From Paraburkholderia sp. (GTDB taxonomy: Bacteria > Pseudomonadota > Gammaproteobacteria > Burkholderiales > Burkholderiaceae): a stretch of 64,000 bases of DNA. The notes below the pieces were generated by a model. That model searched no databases. It was not told the DNA's origin and worked only from the letters and a program-made list of their open reading frames with translations. The stretch lies in assembly GCF_028283785.1 (NCBI RefSeq), contig NZ_JAPWKB010000018.1, positions 310,001-374,000 on the forward strand, written 5' to 3'. The stretch's first letter is position 1, and every line of letters begins with the position of its first letter. Below are positions 1 through 8,460 of this stretch, piece by piece. A program made the translations under genes and the position numbers.

Positions 1-32
1 CCCACTCGCTGCACTCAACCGCCGAATCCACC

Positions 33-686
33 ATGAATATCGAGCAAGCGCGTTTCAACATGATCGAACAGCAGATCCGCCCCTGGGAAGTGCTCGACCA
101 GGACGTGCTGAACCTGCTGTCGATCGTCAAGCGTGAGAACTTCGTTCCGGCCGTCTACCGCGATCTGGCCTTCGTCGACTTCGAAGTGCCGCTGCCGGCG
201 GGTCAACACATGCTGGCGCCACGCATCGAAGCGCGCGTGTTGCAGGAACTGGCGATTCGCAAGCACGAAACCGTGCTCGAGATCGGCGCGGGTTCGGGTT
301 ATATGGCGGCATTGCTGGCCGCGCGCGCGCAGCACGTGCTGACGGTGGACATCAACGAAGAGCTGGCCGAACTCGCCAAAAGCAACCTGAGCGCCAACGG
401 CGTCCTGAACGCCGAAGTCGCGACCGGCGATGCATCGCGCGGTTGGCCCGCAGCGGCGCCGTACGACGTGATCTGCGTGTCGGGCGGCCTGCCGGTGTTG
501 CCGCAAGAAATTCTCGAACAACTGAAAGTGGGCGGCCGTCTCGCGGCGTTCGTCGGCACCGCGCCGGTCATGAAGGCGCAAATCATCACGCGTATCGACG
601 ACAAGCAATACCGGATCGCCGATGTGTTCGAAACCTATGTCGAACCGCTGATCAACGCCGCCCAACCGCCGCGCTTCAAGTTCTGA
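33..686 (+). CDS. Protein-L-isoaspartate O-methyltransferase-like SAM methyltransferase
   Basis: A 217-residue class I SAM-dependent methyltransferase of the Pcm superfamily. The SAM-binding motif I is visible as VLEIGAGSGYMAA near residues 80-92, followed by an acidic strand end (VDINEE) and by a post-motif GGLPVLP. The overall length matches Pcm (about 210). Canonical Pcm proteins carry a GQTIS-type catalytic loop; here the equivalent place reads AGQHMLAP, so true isoaspartate repair is not certain and another acceptor is possible. It starts at an ATG in the first coding frame of the window and lies about 100 bp upstream of a rhodanese and tolC, probably co-transcribed with them. Family assignment is secure, substrate is not. 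Confidence 0.85.
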   Translation: MNIEQARFNMIEQQIRPWEVLDQDVLNLLSIVKRENFVPAVYRDLAFVDFEVPLPAGQHMLAPRIEARVLQELAIRKHETVLEIGAGSGYMAALLAARAQHVLTVDINEELAELAKSNLSANGVLNAEVATGDASRGWPAAAPYDVICVSGGLPVLPQEILEQLKVGGRLAAFVGTAPVMKAQIITRIDDKQYRIADVFETYVEPLINAAQPPRFKF

Positions 687-790
687 ACGCCGCCGGCGCG
701 GGTCGCGGCCGTCGTGCCGTGATGCGCTGCCGGTCGGACGTCGCTGTCGCCCATTCTTTTTAGCCGTCACCCGAACTGGATGTCCCGCCG

Positions 791-1117
791 ATGCAAAACC
801 TGACTGCTCCCGACCTCGCCGCGTGGCTCGCCGACGAATCGCGTCCCTCGCCCGTGCTGCTCGACGTACGCGAACCGTGGGAAGTGCAAACCGCGCATAT
901 CGCCGGCAGCGTGTCGATCCCGATGCGCGACATTCCCGCCCGCAGCGAAGAACTCGACGACGACGCAACCATCGTGTGCGTGTGCCATCACGGCGCGCGC
1001 AGTGCGAGCGTCGCGATGTTTCTCGAAACCCAGCGCGGCTTCAAGAACATGATCAACCTGCAAGGCGGAATCGACGCATGGTCGCGCCAGGTCGATCCGT
1101 CGGTTCCGACTTACTGA
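791..1117 (+). CDS. Single-domain rhodanese-like sulfurtransferase
   Basis: A 108-residue protein consisting of one rhodanese domain, cytoplasmic with no signal peptide. The active-site loop is seen as CHHGARS, which fits the CxxGxR(S/T) pattern with the persulfide-forming Cys, and the domain opens with the conserved LLDVREPWE segment and ends with LQGGIDAW. It would carry sulfane sulfur from a donor to an unknown acceptor. It sits between the Pcm-like gene and tolC with 13 bp to the latter, so the three probably form one transcript. No specific partner is evident. Confidence 0.9.
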   Translation: MQNLTAPDLAAWLADESRPSPVLLDVREPWEVQTAHIAGSVSIPMRDIPARSEELDDDATIVCVCHHGARSASVAMFLETQRGFKNMINLQGGIDAWSRQVDPSVPTY

Positions 1118-1130
1118 GCCCGCCCTCCGC

Positions 1131-2825
1131 ATGACGCGCCGGGCCGTGCCGGTCCTGCTGGCCGCCCGCGCGCGATCGACAGCGCGCTGTTCCCGTCTCC
1201 CGCGCGCTGTTTCAAGCGCTGTTTCAAGCGCTGTTTCAAGCGCTGTTTCAAGCGCTGCTTCAAGCGCCATTTCCCGCACCGTTTCGCGCACTGCTTCGAT
1301 CTCTCATCTGTCTCTGGCTGCGCTCGCAGCCTGCGTTGCATTTGCCGCCGCACCGGCCCGCGCGGTCAACCTCTCCCAGCTTTACGACGAAGCGCTGTCG
1401 AACGATTCGCAGCTGCAAAGCGCGCGCGCGTCGATGGCCGCGAACAGCGAGGAATTGCCGCTCGCGCGCGCCAAGCTGTTGCCGCAACTGTCGGCGTCGT
1501 TGAGCGCGAACCGGCAGAACACCGACTTCGGCGGCGGTTTTCCCGCGTCCACCGGCAATAGCAACGGCTACACCGTTTCGCTCACGCAGCCGCTGATCCA
1601 CGTCGACACCTGGTATGGCTACGCGCAAGGCAAGATCGCGGTCGAATCGGCGCAGGCGTCGTTCGGTCAGGCGCGACAGGATCTGATCCTGCGCCTCGGC
1701 CAGGCGTATTTCGACGCGCTCTCCGCACAGGACAGCGTCGCGATTGCCAGCTCGCAAAAGGCGTCGATCGCGCAGCAGCTCGAATCGGCGAAGCACGCGT
1801 TCGAAGTCGGCAACACCACCGTCACCGATACCAACGAGGCGCAAGCCCGATACGACCAGGCCGTGTCGCAGGAGATCGGCGCGCAGAACGATCTGGCGGT
1901 GAAGCTCGCGGCGCTTCAGCAGATCGTCGGGCATCCGGTCGAGCATCTCGACGGGCTCGCGGCCGGTGCGCCGCTGCCGCCGCCCGTCCCCGCAGACATC
2001 AACCAGTGGGTCGACACCGCCGCCGACGCGAACTACCAGGTGGTACTCAAACAGCTCGCGCTGGACAACGCGCAGCGCGAAACATCGAAAGCGAAAGCCG
2101 GTCATCTGCCGACCGTCGATCTGGTCGCGAGCCGTTCGCGCAGCAGTCTGGGCGCAGCGGGCGCGGGCAATTTCGGCGGCAACTTCGGCGGTGGATTCGG
2201 CAGCGGCACGAACACGGCCGTGTCCGGCACGCCCGCGCTCGCGGCGGAGCTGGGCAATCTCGGCTCGTCGTACACCAACAATACGATCGGCGTACAGGTG
2301 ACGATCCCGATCTTCGCGGGCGGCGCTACGCAAAGCCGCGTGCGACAGACACTCGCGCTCGAAGACCAGGCCGCCGCCGATCTCGACACGGCCCGACGCA
2401 ATGCGGAACTGTCCGCGCGTCAGGCCTTTCTGGGCGTGTCCAGCGGGCTCGCGCAGGTCCGCGCGTTGCAGACTGCCGAACGCTCCGCGCGGACTTCGCT
2501 CGAATCGAATCTGCTGGGCTATCAGGTCGGCGTGCGCATCAATATCGACGTGCTGAACGCGCAGGACCAGCTGTTTTCGTCGCGCCGCGATCTGGCCAAA
2601 GCGCGCTACGACACGCTCGTCAACAGCATGAAGCTGAAGGCCGCAACCGCGAACCTGACCGACGAAGACGTGCTGCAACTGAGCGCGCTGCTATCGCCCG
2701 TCGACGATGGTTTGCTGACCGCGTTGCCGGTCGCCCCGAGCGTCCCGCATCCGGGCGTCGCAGCCCGCGGCGCGGCCGGCCAATCGGGACGGCACACGAT
2801 GCCGAAGACACCCGGCGCGCAATAG
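1131..2825 (+). CDS. tolC: TolC family outer membrane efflux channel
   Basis: A 564-residue TolC-type trimeric outer membrane channel used by tripartite efflux pumps and type I secretion. Two repeated OEP halves are visible, each ending in helical coiled-coil sequence (for example QAYFDALSAQDSV and later RQAFLGVSSGLAQVRAL), with the NINVDVLNAQ-like segment near residue 480. Mature protein probably starts at VNLSQLYDEAL after an APARA signal-peptidase site around residue 79. The only ATG before the signal is at 1131, which gives an unusually long, basic and Ser/Ala-rich pre-region of about 55 residues containing five AVSS/AASS repeats. A Gly-rich loop (GNFGGNFGGGFG) lies near residue 345. The gene is longer than E. 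coli TolC (about 490) because of the leader, this loop and a C-terminal tail. Confidence 0.9.
   Translation: MTRRAVPVLLAARARSTARCSRLPRAVSSAVSSAVSSAVSSAASSAISRTVSRTASISHLSLAALAACVAFAAAPARAVNLSQLYDEALSNDSQLQSARASMAANSEELPLARAKLLPQLSASLSANRQNTDFGGGFPASTGNSNGYTVSLTQPLIHVDTWYGYAQGKIAVESAQASFGQARQDLILRLGQAYFDALSAQDSVAIASSQKASIAQQLESAKHAFEVGNTTVTDTNEAQARYDQAVSQEIGAQNDLAVKLAALQQIVGHPVEHLDGLAAGAPLPPPVPADINQWVDTAADANYQVVLKQLALDNAQRETSKAKAGHLPTVDLVASRSRSSLGAAGAGNFGGNFGGGFGSGTNTAVSGTPALAAELGNLGSSYTNNTIGVQVTIPIFAGGATQSRVRQTLALEDQAAADLDTARRNAELSARQAFLGVSSGLAQVRALQTAERSARTSLESNLLGYQVGVRINIDVLNAQDQLFSSRRDLAKARYDTLVNSMKLKAATANLTDEDVLQLSALLSPVDDGLLTALPVAPSVPHPGVAARGAAGQSGRHTMPKTPGAQ
1203..1266 (+). repeat. 12-bp tandem repeat in tolC 5' end
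   Basis: About five head-to-tail copies of the 12-mer GCGCTGTTTCAA (the last with C for T) are read directly from the sequence. In frame they encode AVSS repeats that lie upstream of the hydrophobic core of the signal peptide. A 12-bp unit keeps frame, so copy-number change would lengthen or shorten the leader by four residues at a time. Confidence 0.9.
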
Positions 2826-2892
2826 CGCCGGTGACGGCGTCATCCTCGACGCCGCGTTTCGCCTCAAGCCGACACCCTCCTTTCATCCGCCA

Positions 2893-2914
2893 TTCGGTTG
2901 CATGCACAACCGAA
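2893..2914. repeat. Perfect 8-bp inverted repeat downstream of tolC
   Basis: TTCGGTTG and CAACCGAA flank a CATGCA centre. The structure is 68 bp after the tolC stop. No T-run follows, so it is not a classical intrinsic terminator; a protein-binding dyad for urt or tolC control is equally possible. Confidence 0.5.
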
Positions 2915-3006
2915 CGGCATCGTTGCACCGCACGTTTCCACCTCTCGGTTCCACGATGCGCCGCAGCGGCGTCACGCGCACCGCGACGACGCATCGCGCC
3001 GATCGA

Positions 3007-3023
3007 TGCACCGCTTTGGTTCG
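3007..3023 (+). promoter_or_regulatory. Possible NtrC-type activator site
   Basis: TGCACC-N5-GGTTCG matches 10 of 12 positions of the dyad TGCACC-N5-GGTGCA associated with NtrC binding. It lies about 75 bp upstream of the sigma-54 promoter, a usual enhancer distance. The match is by eye and could be chance. Confidence 0.4.
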
Positions 3024-3097
3024 CAACGACTCGATCGCATAGTCAAAAACGGCCGCGTCGACCCATATCGACGGACAACTCCGGAAGCTCTTACCGC

Positions 3098-3115
3098 TTG
3101 GCATATGCCTTGCAT
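3098..3115 (+). promoter_or_regulatory. Sigma-54 (RpoN) promoter of urtA
   Basis: The sequence TTGGCATATGCCTTGCAT carries the invariant GG (3100-3101) and GC (3112-3113) exactly 10 bases apart, with good -24 (TTGGCA) and -12 (TTGCA) boxes. Transcription would start near 3125, leaving a leader of about 80 nt to urtA. RpoN/NtrC control of urea uptake is well established in bacteria, so the position makes biological sense. Confidence 0.8.
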
Positions 3116-3203
3116 AAGAGCAAACGGCAAGCCATGCAGCCGTGCGCCTTACCGCGCAATCGACGCCTAAAAAGATTGACCATCCATGACATAGGGGAAG
3201 TAA

Positions 3204-4502
3204 ATGAAACGTCGTAGTCTGTTGAAACTCGGTTCGATGTCTGGCGCTCTGGCGCTCGCTGGCCGTAGTCCGTTTGCCAATGCGCAGGATGACAAAGGCC
3301 CGATCAAGGTCGGCATCCTGCACTCGCTGTCCGGCACGATGGCGATCTCGGAGACGTCGCTGAAGGACACCGCGTTGATGACCATCGCGGAAATCAACAA
3401 GAGCGGCGGCGTGATGGGCCGCAAGATCGAACCCGTCGTCGTCGATCCGGCATCGAACTGGCCGCTGTTCGCCGAAAAAGCGCGTCAACTGATTACGCAG
3501 GAAAAGTGCGCCGTGGTGTTCGGTTGCTGGACGTCGGTATCGCGCAAGTCGGTGTTGCCGGTCTTCGAAGAACTGAACGGCCTGCTGTTCTACCCGGTTC
3601 AGTACGAAGGCGAAGAAATGTCGCGCAACGTGTTCTACACGGGCGCTGCACCGAACCAGCAGGCGATTCCCGCCACCGAATACCTGATGAGCGCGGAAGG
3701 CGGCGGCGCCAAGCGCTTCTTCCTGCTCGGCACCGACTATGTGTATCCGCGCACGACCAACAAGATCCTGCGCGCGTTCCTGAAGTCGAAGGGCGTTCAG
3801 GATTCCGACATTCAAGAGGTCTACACGCCGTTCGGCCATAGCGACTATCAAACCATCGTCGCGAACATCAAGACCTTCTCGCAAGGCGGCAAGACGGCCG
3901 TGATCTCGACCGTCAACGGCGACTCCAACGTGCCGTTCTACAAGGAACTGGGCAACCAGGGCCTGAAAGCGACCGACGTGCCGGTGGTGGCGTTCTCGGT
4001 GGGCGAAGAAGAACTGCGCGGGATCGATACGAAGCCGCTGGTCGGCAACCTCGCGGCATGGAACTACTTCATGTCGCTGCGCAACCCGACCAACGAGAAG
4101 TTCAAGAAGCAATGGGCCGACTGGGTCAAGGCCAACAGCCTGCCGGGCGGCACCAAGCGCGTGACGAACGACCCGATGGAAGCGACGTTCGTCGGTATCC
4201 ATATGTGGAAGCAGGCCGTCGAAAAAGCGAAGAGCACGGATGTCGACAAGGTGCGCGTTGCGATGATCGGCCAGAAGTACGCGGCACCGTCGGGCTTCAC
4301 GCTCGAAATGGACGGCAATCACCATCTGCACAAGCCGGTGATGATCGGCGAAGTGCGCGCGGACGGTCAGTTCAACGTCGTGTGGCGCACCAAGACCACG
4401 ATTCGCGCGCAACCGTGGAGCCCGTATATCCAGGGCAATCAGGGCAAGCCGGATGTCGTCAGCTCGATTCCCGACTTCCTGCGCCGCCGTCGCGCTGCGT
4501 GA
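3204..4502 (+). CDS. urtA: Urea ABC transporter, substrate-binding protein
   Basis: A 432-residue periplasmic type I binding protein of the leucine/amide family that delivers urea (or short amides) to UrtBC. The N-terminus MKRRSLLKLGS is a twin-arginine (Tat) signal with cleavage expected after FANA near residue 28. The mature chain begins with the family-typical GPIKVGILHSLSGTMAISE and contains the VFGCWTSVSRKSVLPVFE segment found in UrtA. It is the first gene of the urt operon behind a sigma-54 promoter and a strong Shine-Dalgarno. Hairpins between it and urtB may raise its expression over the membrane subunits. Confidence 0.96.
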   Translation: MKRRSLLKLGSMSGALALAGRSPFANAQDDKGPIKVGILHSLSGTMAISETSLKDTALMTIAEINKSGGVMGRKIEPVVVDPASNWPLFAEKARQLITQEKCAVVFGCWTSVSRKSVLPVFEELNGLLFYPVQYEGEEMSRNVFYTGAAPNQQAIPATEYLMSAEGGGAKRFFLLGTDYVYPRTTNKILRAFLKSKGVQDSDIQEVYTPFGHSDYQTIVANIKTFSQGGKTAVISTVNGDSNVPFYKELGNQGLKATDVPVVAFSVGEEELRGIDTKPLVGNLAAWNYFMSLRNPTNEKFKKQWADWVKANSLPGGTKRVTNDPMEATFVGIHMWKQAVEKAKSTDVDKVRVAMIGQKYAAPSGFTLEMDGNHHLHKPVMIGEVRADGQFNVVWRTKTTIRAQPWSPYIQGNQGKPDVVSSIPDFLRRRRAA

Positions 4503-4573
4503 TGTTGCCGGCGCAGCCGATGCTGCGTCCGACCTGATATCGGCATGCCGTCGAAAGCATGCTGCGGCGCGCG

Positions 4574-4588
4574 GGTTGCCCGGCAACC
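4574..4588. repeat. Small perfect hairpin in urtA-urtB spacer
   Basis: GGTTGCC and GGCAACC flank a single C. This tight 7-bp dyad lies 71 bp after urtA and just ahead of the larger hairpin at 4620-4657. Confidence 0.55.
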
Positions 4589-4619
4589 TCGCCGCCGTCG
4601 CATGCGGTACCGACTCACC

Positions 4620-4657
4620 GTTGCCGCGTGACCCGGTTAGCGGGTCAGCGCGGCAAC
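4620..4657 (+). terminator. Strong stem-loop between urtA and urtB (attenuator-like)
   Basis: GTTGCCGCG pairs with CGCGGCAAC and the inner ACCCG pairs with CGGGT around a GTTAG loop. It is followed by a moderately T-rich tract (GTTTTCGCTCTTTATT). Such a structure after a binding-protein gene commonly lowers read-through into the permease genes or protects the upstream mRNA end. The T-run is interrupted, so partial rather than full termination is inferred. Confidence 0.5.
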
Positions 4658-4733
4658 GTTTTCGCTCTTTATTCACGCGCGGCGGCCTCGCGACGTCGCG
4701 CCGCCCCGCCGGTTTTACCTTCTAAGGCCAACC

Positions 4734-6359
4734 ATGGCATCTCCCTTCTTCTCGTTCGTGCGGCGCAGTGTCGGCGCGCTCGGCATCGCGTTGCTGGCGG
4801 CGTTGCCGGCCGGCGCGTATGCATTGACGGCCGACGACGTCGCGCCGCTTGCCGGTGACGATTTCGACGCGAAGTCGGCGGCGATCGACAAGCTGATCGC
4901 CAATCACGACGCGCCGTCGATGGCGCTGCTCAAAGGCCTCAACGACGACAGCGCGCTCGCGACCGATTCGAACGAAGTGCTGCTGCAAGACGGCGACGCG
5001 ACGAAAGACGCGATCACCGGCAAGACCGTTGCCGCCGACAATGCGCAGCCGATCACGCTGAACAACTTCCTGCGCTCGAAAGTAGCGGGCGCGCTGTCGG
5101 GTCTGCAACTCGACTCGCCCGACACCACCCAACGCAGCGCCGCGATCGAAGCGCTGCTGAAGAACCCCGACCCGTCGATGAAACCGATGATCGACGCGGC
5201 GCGCGCCAAGGAAAGCGATCCGAAGCTGAAAGCGCGTCTCGACACGCTGTGGGCGATGACCGCGCTGCACGACACCGATCCGGCCAACCGCCTCGAAGCG
5301 GTCAAGCTGGTGGCCGCGCGCCACAATCTGGAGATGAACGAACTGCTGCGTCCGCTGGTCGCGAAGAAGCCGGACGGCACCTTCGTCGAAAGCGACACGG
5401 CCGTGCGCGCCGCCGCGCAGGTCGGTCTCGACGAACTCGACTCGATCCAGCGCCGCAGTGAAATTGCCGGCACGCTGTTCGCCGGGCTGTCGCTCGGCAG
5501 CGTGCTGCTGCTGGCCGCGCTCGGCCTCGCGATCACGTACGGGCTGATCGGCGTGATCAACATGGCGCACGGCGAATTCCTGATGATCGGCGCCTACGCC
5601 ACGTACGTCGTGCAGAACCTGTTCCAGCGCTATGCGCCCGGCGCATTCGACTGGTATCCGCTGCTGGCGGTTCCGGCGTCGTTCGCTGCGGCGGCACTGG
5701 TCGGGATCGTGCTCGAACGGCTGGTGCTGAAGCATCTGTATGGCCGTCCGCTCGAAACGCTGCTGACTACCTTCGGCGTCAGCCTGATCCTGATCCAGGC
5801 CACGCGGATGATCTTCGGCGCGCAGAACGTGCAGGTGCGGAATCCGTCGTGGATGAGCGGCGGCGTCACGGTGATGCCGAGTCTGATCCTGCCGTACAAC
5901 CGCCTCGCGATTCTCGCGTTCGCGATGATCGTGGTCGGGATCGCGTGGGCGGTGCTGACCAAAACGCGGCTCGGGCTGTTCGTGCGCGCCGTCACGCAGA
6001 ATCGCCGGATGGCGGCGTGCGTCGGCGTGAAGACGGCGCGGGTCGATTCGTACGCGTTCGCATTCGGCGCGGGCATCGCGGGTCTGGGCGGCTGTGCGCT
6101 GTCGCAGATCGGCAATGTCGGACCGGATCTCGGCCAGAGCTACATCATCGATTCGTTCATGGCCGTGGTGCTGGGCGGCGTCGGCCAGCTGGCGGGCACC
6201 GTGATCGGCGGCTTCGGCCTGGGTCTCGTCAGCAAGGCGATCGAGCCGTTCTGGGGCGCTGTGCTCGCGAAAATCGCGGTCCTGGTGCTGATCGTGCTGT
6301 TTATCCAGAAGCGTCCGCAGGGCATGTTTGCCCTGAAGGGCCGCAGCGCGGAGGCATGA
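4734..6359 (+). CDS. urtB: Urea ABC transporter, permease subunit UrtB
   Basis: A 541-residue protein with two parts. Residues 1-30 are a signal/membrane segment and residues 30-240 an alpha-helical periplasmic domain with HEAT-like repeats (for example DPANRLEAVKLVAAR). Residues 245-541 are a LivH-type inner-membrane permease with the family signature GLIGVINMAHGEF and at least seven membrane segments. The extra N-terminal domain is normal for UrtB and distinguishes it from LivH. The start ATG is the first after the urtA hairpins. The stop is followed one base later by the urtC start. Confidence 0.95.
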   Translation: MASPFFSFVRRSVGALGIALLAALPAGAYALTADDVAPLAGDDFDAKSAAIDKLIANHDAPSMALLKGLNDDSALATDSNEVLLQDGDATKDAITGKTVAADNAQPITLNNFLRSKVAGALSGLQLDSPDTTQRSAAIEALLKNPDPSMKPMIDAARAKESDPKLKARLDTLWAMTALHDTDPANRLEAVKLVAARHNLEMNELLRPLVAKKPDGTFVESDTAVRAAAQVGLDELDSIQRRSEIAGTLFAGLSLGSVLLLAALGLAITYGLIGVINMAHGEFLMIGAYATYVVQNLFQRYAPGAFDWYPLLAVPASFAAAALVGIVLERLVLKHLYGRPLETLLTTFGVSLILIQATRMIFGAQNVQVRNPSWMSGGVTVMPSLILPYNRLAILAFAMIVVGIAWAVLTKTRLGLFVRAVTQNRRMAACVGVKTARVDSYAFAFGAGIAGLGGCALSQIGNVGPDLGQSYIIDSFMAVVLGGVGQLAGTVIGGFGLGLVSKAIEPFWGAVLAKIAVLVLIVLFIQKRPQGMFALKGRSAEA

Positions 6360-6360
6360 C

Positions 6361-7542
6361 ATGACATCCCTGACTTCTCCCGCTTCCGTTTCACCGGACG
6401 ACGACGCATCGGCCACCGAGCGTGCGTTGAAATCGGGCTTCGCGCTCGGTTTGCCGCCCCGTCCCGCGCTGCTGTCGCGGCGCGCGTGGCTCGCGCTGAT
6501 CGCGCTGATCGTCGTGTTCGGGCTGGGTGTGCCGTTCGCGGCACTGGTGTTGCCGGAAACCAGCGCGTTCCATCTGTCCGCGTACATGATGACCATCACC
6601 GGCAAGTTCATGTGCTACGCGATCGCTGCGCTGGCACTCGATCTGGTGTGGGGCTATTGCGGCATTCTGAGCCTCGGGCATGCGTTGTTCTTCGCGCTCG
6701 GCGGCTATGGGATCGGCATGTACCTGATGCGCGCGATCGGCCATGAAGGCAAGTACGGCAGCGACCTGCCCGACTTCATGGTGTTTCTCGACTGGCATCA
6801 GTTGCCCTGGTACTGGCAAGGCACGCAGCATCTCGGTTACGCGTTGCTGCTGGTGGTGCTGGTGCCCGCCGTGATCGCGTGGGTGTTCGGCTTCTTCACG
6901 TTCCGTTCGCGGGTCAAGGGCGTGTATCTGTCGATCATCACGCAGGCCATGACCTTTGCGGCGATGCTGCTGTTCTATCGCAACGAGACCGGCTTCGGCG
7001 GCAACAACGGCTTCACCGACTTCAAGCGGATCGGCGGTTTTCCGATCACGCATCCGGGCACGCGCGCGGTGCTGTTGCTGCTGACGTTCGGCGTGCTGGT
7101 GCTGGCGTTTCTCGGCGCGCGTGCGATCGTCACGTCGAAGCTCGGACGCGTCGTCACCGCCGTGCGCGACGGTGAAACGCGGCTGATGTTTCTCGGCTAC
7201 AGCCCGCTCGCGTACAAGCTGTTCGTGTGGACGGTTTCGGCGGTGTTGTGCGGGATTGCGGGCGCGCTATACGTGCCGCAGGTCGGGATTATCAATCCGG
7301 GCGAGATGTCGCCGGGCAACTCGATCGAAATGGCGATCTGGGTCGCGGTCGGCGGACGCGGCACGTTGATCGGACCGATCATCGGCGCGTTTGCGGTGAA
7401 TGGCGCGAAGAGCTTTTTCACGGCGAATTTCCCTGAATACTGGCTGTTCTTTCTCGGTCTGATCTTCGTGCTGGTGCCGCTGCTGCTGCCCAACGGGATC
7501 ATGGGTCTGATCGAGCTTGCGACGCGCAAGAGGAAACATTGA
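6361..7542 (+). CDS. urtC: Urea ABC transporter, permease subunit UrtC
   Basis: A 393-residue LivM-type permease that pairs with UrtB in the inner membrane. It opens with a polar 35-residue cytoplasmic tail, then membrane segments, and carries the family segment DLVWGYCGILSLGHALFFAL and the cytoplasmic coupling loop LGRVVTAVRDGETRLMFLGY. The start lies 1 nt after the urtB stop and the stop overlaps the urtD start, so translation is coupled. Confidence 0.95.
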   Translation: MTSLTSPASVSPDDDASATERALKSGFALGLPPRPALLSRRAWLALIALIVVFGLGVPFAALVLPETSAFHLSAYMMTITGKFMCYAIAALALDLVWGYCGILSLGHALFFALGGYGIGMYLMRAIGHEGKYGSDLPDFMVFLDWHQLPWYWQGTQHLGYALLLVVLVPAVIAWVFGFFTFRSRVKGVYLSIITQAMTFAAMLLFYRNETGFGGNNGFTDFKRIGGFPITHPGTRAVLLLLTFGVLVLAFLGARAIVTSKLGRVVTAVRDGETRLMFLGYSPLAYKLFVWTVSAVLCGIAGALYVPQVGIINPGEMSPGNSIEMAIWVAVGGRGTLIGPIIGAFAVNGAKSFFTANFPEYWLFFLGLIFVLVPLLLPNGIMGLIELATRKRKH

Positions 7543-8405
7543 TGAACGAGAACCCGATGGTGCCCGATCTGTCGTTGCCTGAAGCGCCGTCCGAAACGTC
7601 GTTGAGCGGCGTGGCCGGGATGGGTCACGCGGTCGTGCCGGGCGAGATCGACATTTCGCACGGGACGATCCTGTATCTGGAAGACGTGACCGTGAGCTTC
7701 GATGGTTTCCGGGCGTTGAATGCGTTGACGCTGTCGATCGATGTCGGCGAATTGCGCTGCATCATCGGTCCGAACGGCGCGGGCAAGACGACGATGATGG
7801 ACGTGATCACCGGCAAGACCACGCCGGATAGCGGCAAGGTGTTTCTGGGCCAGACGATCGATCTGACGCGGATGAACGAACCGTCGATTGCGCGCGCGGG
7901 GATTGGTCGAAAGTTTCAGAAGCCGACCGTATTCGAGCAGCATCCGGTGTGGGAGAACCTCGAACTCGCGATGAAGGCGGACAAGGGATGGCTTTCGTCG
8001 TTACGTTCGCGGCTGGATCGCGAGGCGCAGGCGCGGATCGAAGAAACGCTTGGGTTGATTCGCCTCGAGAGCGAGGCGAGGCGATTGGCGGGCGAGTTGT
8101 CGCACGGGCAGAAGCAGCGACTCGAGATCGGCATGTTGCTGATGCAGCAGCCGTCGCTGTTGTTGCTCGACGAGCCCGCAGCCGGGATGACCGACCACGA
8201 GACGATGGAGCTGGCCGAGTTGCTGAATCATCTGCGCGGTACGTGTTCGATGATGGTCGTCGAACATGACATGGAGTTTGTGGCTGCGCTGGCTGGGGAG
8301 AAGGGACGGGTGACGGTGATGGCGGAAGGGCGCGTGCTCGCGCATGGGTCGCTGGATGAGGTTAAGCGGGATGAGGTGGTGATTGAGAGTTACTTAGGGC
8401 GGTGA
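7542..8405 (+). CDS. urtD: Urea ABC transporter, ATP-binding subunit UrtD
   Basis: A 287-residue ABC ATPase of the LivG type. Walker A is GPNGAGKTT near residue 76, the signature is LSHGQKQ near residue 186, Walker B is LLLLDEPAAGM near residue 206 and the H-loop is VVEHDM. About 40 extra residues precede the ATPase core. The ATG at 7542 shares one base with the urtC stop; a TTG one codon earlier is less likely. The last 200 bp are markedly G- and T-rich in third positions compared with urtB/urtC, which I link to the repeat element immediately downstream. No terminator follows. Confidence 0.94.
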   Translation: MNENPMVPDLSLPEAPSETSLSGVAGMGHAVVPGEIDISHGTILYLEDVTVSFDGFRALNALTLSIDVGELRCIIGPNGAGKTTMMDVITGKTTPDSGKVFLGQTIDLTRMNEPSIARAGIGRKFQKPTVFEQHPVWENLELAMKADKGWLSSLRSRLDREAQARIEETLGLIRLESEARRLAGELSHGQKQRLEIGMLLMQQPSLLLLDEPAAGMTDHETMELAELLNHLRGTCSMMVVEHDMEFVAALAGEKGRVTVMAEGRVLAHGSLDEVKRDEVVIESYLGR

Positions 8406-8460
8406 TTGCCGTGGGCTGGTTTTTGTGGTTTTGCAGTGGTTTTGCTTGGGCTGACTTGGG

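Larger units (their letters stand above)
2826..3203. other. Intergenic region tolC-urtA with regulatory signals
   Basis: This 378-bp stretch holds no convincing gene. It contains a 22-bp inverted repeat (2893-2914), an NtrC-like half-conserved dyad (3007-3023) and a sigma-54 type promoter (3098-3115), all listed separately. The last 70 bases form the urtA leader, ending in AGGGGAAGTAA just before the ATG at 3204, which is a good ribosome-binding site. Confidence 0.7.

Noticed and set aside
2883..4676. A 597-codon minus-strand frame opposite urtA
   Set aside because: Antisense shadow of urtA; no motif seen.
4722..6611. A 629-codon minus-strand frame opposite urtB
   Set aside because: Antisense shadow; urtB on the plus strand has clear membrane and family motifs over its full length.
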